A stretch of DNA of 6,971 bases, taken from positions 1 through 6,971 of the forward strand of contig PWNY01000028.1 in the NCBI GenBank assembly GCA_003557805.1. The letters run 5' to 3'. Under the pieces are notes generated by a model, which did not search any database, was not told the origin of the DNA, and saw nothing but the letters and a program-made list of their open reading frames with translations. The stretch is from Bacteroidales bacterium (GTDB taxonomy: Bacteria; Bacteroidota; Bacteroidia; Bacteroidales; UBA7960). Positions 6,289 to 6,971 of this stretch are shown one piece after another (position 1 is the first letter of the stretch; the number at the start of each line of letters is the position of its first letter). Made by a program: the position numbers and the translations under genes.

Positions 6289-6971
6289 ATGGATAAGGAA
6301 AAAAAGCCAGGTTTTATCCAGGATTTTCCACCTGTTTCAACACAGGAGTGGGAGGATAAGATTATAGCCGACCTCAAAGGAGCTGACTACGAAAAGAAGC
6401 TTGTCTGGAAAACCGTTGAAGGACTCAGTATCAGACCCTATTACAGGGCAGAACACCTTGAAAAAGTTTCCCATACAGGAGTCTTGCCGGGTGAGGCGCC
6501 TTACGTGAGAGGTACGGCTAATGCCGGGAACGACTGGACAATCAGGCAGGATTTCATTGATGCAGACCTGGATGAGGCAAACAAACTTGCTCTTAATGCC
6601 ATTGAGAAGGGAGCCGGGTCAGTTGGTCTCAGTGCAGGCCCGGTAAAATCTGCCAGGGACCTCAGCCGTCTCCTTTCAGGCATAGAACCTTCAAAAACCC
6701 CTGTTCACTTCCTGCAGGGAGCAGATTATCCGGCCCTTTTTCAGTTAATAAAGGAGCAGGCGGGGGCATCCTCCTGGAAAGGCTCTTTTGACAATGACCC
6801 CCTGGGCTATTACATGCTTTACGGCAAGCCCCCCGAAAAGGGTGAGTTTGTAAGCAGGGGGGTGGCCGGCATGCTCATTGATGCAGGGCGTCAAGTTCCG
6901 GGGCTCAGGGTAATAACAGTGAACGGACAGCACTATCACAATGCCGGTGCAAGTATTGTGCAGGAGCTTGC
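6289..6971 (+). CDS. mutA: Methylmalonyl-CoA mutase small subunit, 3' end cut off by the window
   Basis: MutA is the non-catalytic small (beta) subunit of the heterodimeric, adenosylcobalamin-dependent mutase that interconverts succinyl-CoA and methylmalonyl-CoA in the cytoplasm, a step of propionate formation or use. The frame is open from the ATG at 6289 to the window end: 227 codons plus two bases, about a third of the usual 600-plus residues. Family marks are WEDKIIADLKGADYEKKLVW at 21-40, KTVEGLSIRPYYR at 41-53, PYVRGTANAGNDWTIRQDF at 71-89, then NAIEKGAGSVGL and DPLGYYMLYG, and the late VNGQHYHNAGAS. These follow the mutase TIM-barrel layout. The N-terminal part is less conserved than in MutB, and the mutase paralog icmF or a single-chain mutase fits less well. 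mutB is expected immediately to the right. No Shine-Dalgarno sequence precedes the start; the leader is A/T-rich. It is divergent from leuS, 204 nt away. Confidence 0.93.
   Translation, partial: MDKEKKPGFIQDFPPVSTQEWEDKIIADLKGADYEKKLVWKTVEGLSIRPYYRAEHLEKVSHTGVLPGEAPYVRGTANAGNDWTIRQDFIDADLDEANKLALNAIEKGAGSVGLSAGPVKSARDLSRLLSGIEPSKTPVHFLQGADYPALFQLIKEQAGASSWKGSFDNDPLGYYMLYGKPPEKGEFVSRGVAGMLIDAGRQVPGLRVITVNGQHYHNAGASIVQEL

Overview
The window looks like an ordinary housekeeping stretch of a Bacteroidota chromosome, probably from the Bacteroidales or a related anaerobic order. Four signs support this. The leucyl-tRNA synthetase has the clade-typical insertions and a modified zinc-knuckle region. 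None of the genes has a convincing Shine-Dalgarno sequence; their leaders are A/T-rich. A TAnnTTTG-type -7 promoter element lies ahead of the last gene. The lipoprotein has an acidic stretch straight after its lipidated cysteine. Species cannot be named from this sequence alone.

Layout. Positions 1-266 (+) hold the 3' part of groES, followed after 46 nt by complete groEL at 313-1950 (+). Together they form the chaperonin operon, which ends at a strong intrinsic terminator at 1979-2011. Three genes on the minus strand converge on that terminator. In transcription order they are leuS (6084-3322), a membrane-anchored or secreted DUF3108 protein (3317-2454) and a small lipoprotein (2420-2010). 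The first two are only 4 nt apart and the last two 33 nt apart, so all three are probably one transcription unit. Positions 6085-6288 are a divergent intergenic region. It holds a nested inverted repeat that would fall in the leuS leader, and a probable promoter for the rightward gene. From 6289 (+) to the window edge runs the 5' part of mutA, the small subunit of methylmalonyl-CoA mutase; it has no stop codon inside the window.

How the genes work together. GroES and GroEL form the folding chamber. LeuRS charges tRNA-Leu. The two genes downstream of leuS encode cell-envelope proteins of unknown function with no evident link to aminoacylation, so their association is best read as shared transcription. 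MutA pairs with MutB, expected just beyond the right edge, to interconvert succinyl-CoA and methylmalonyl-CoA in propionate metabolism.

I found no mobile element, CRISPR array, tRNA or rRNA gene, or defence system, and nothing that amounts to an undescribed system. The points most worth a second look are the possible leuS leader structure, the putative surface-export signal on the small lipoprotein, and the altered zinc-binding region of LeuRS.
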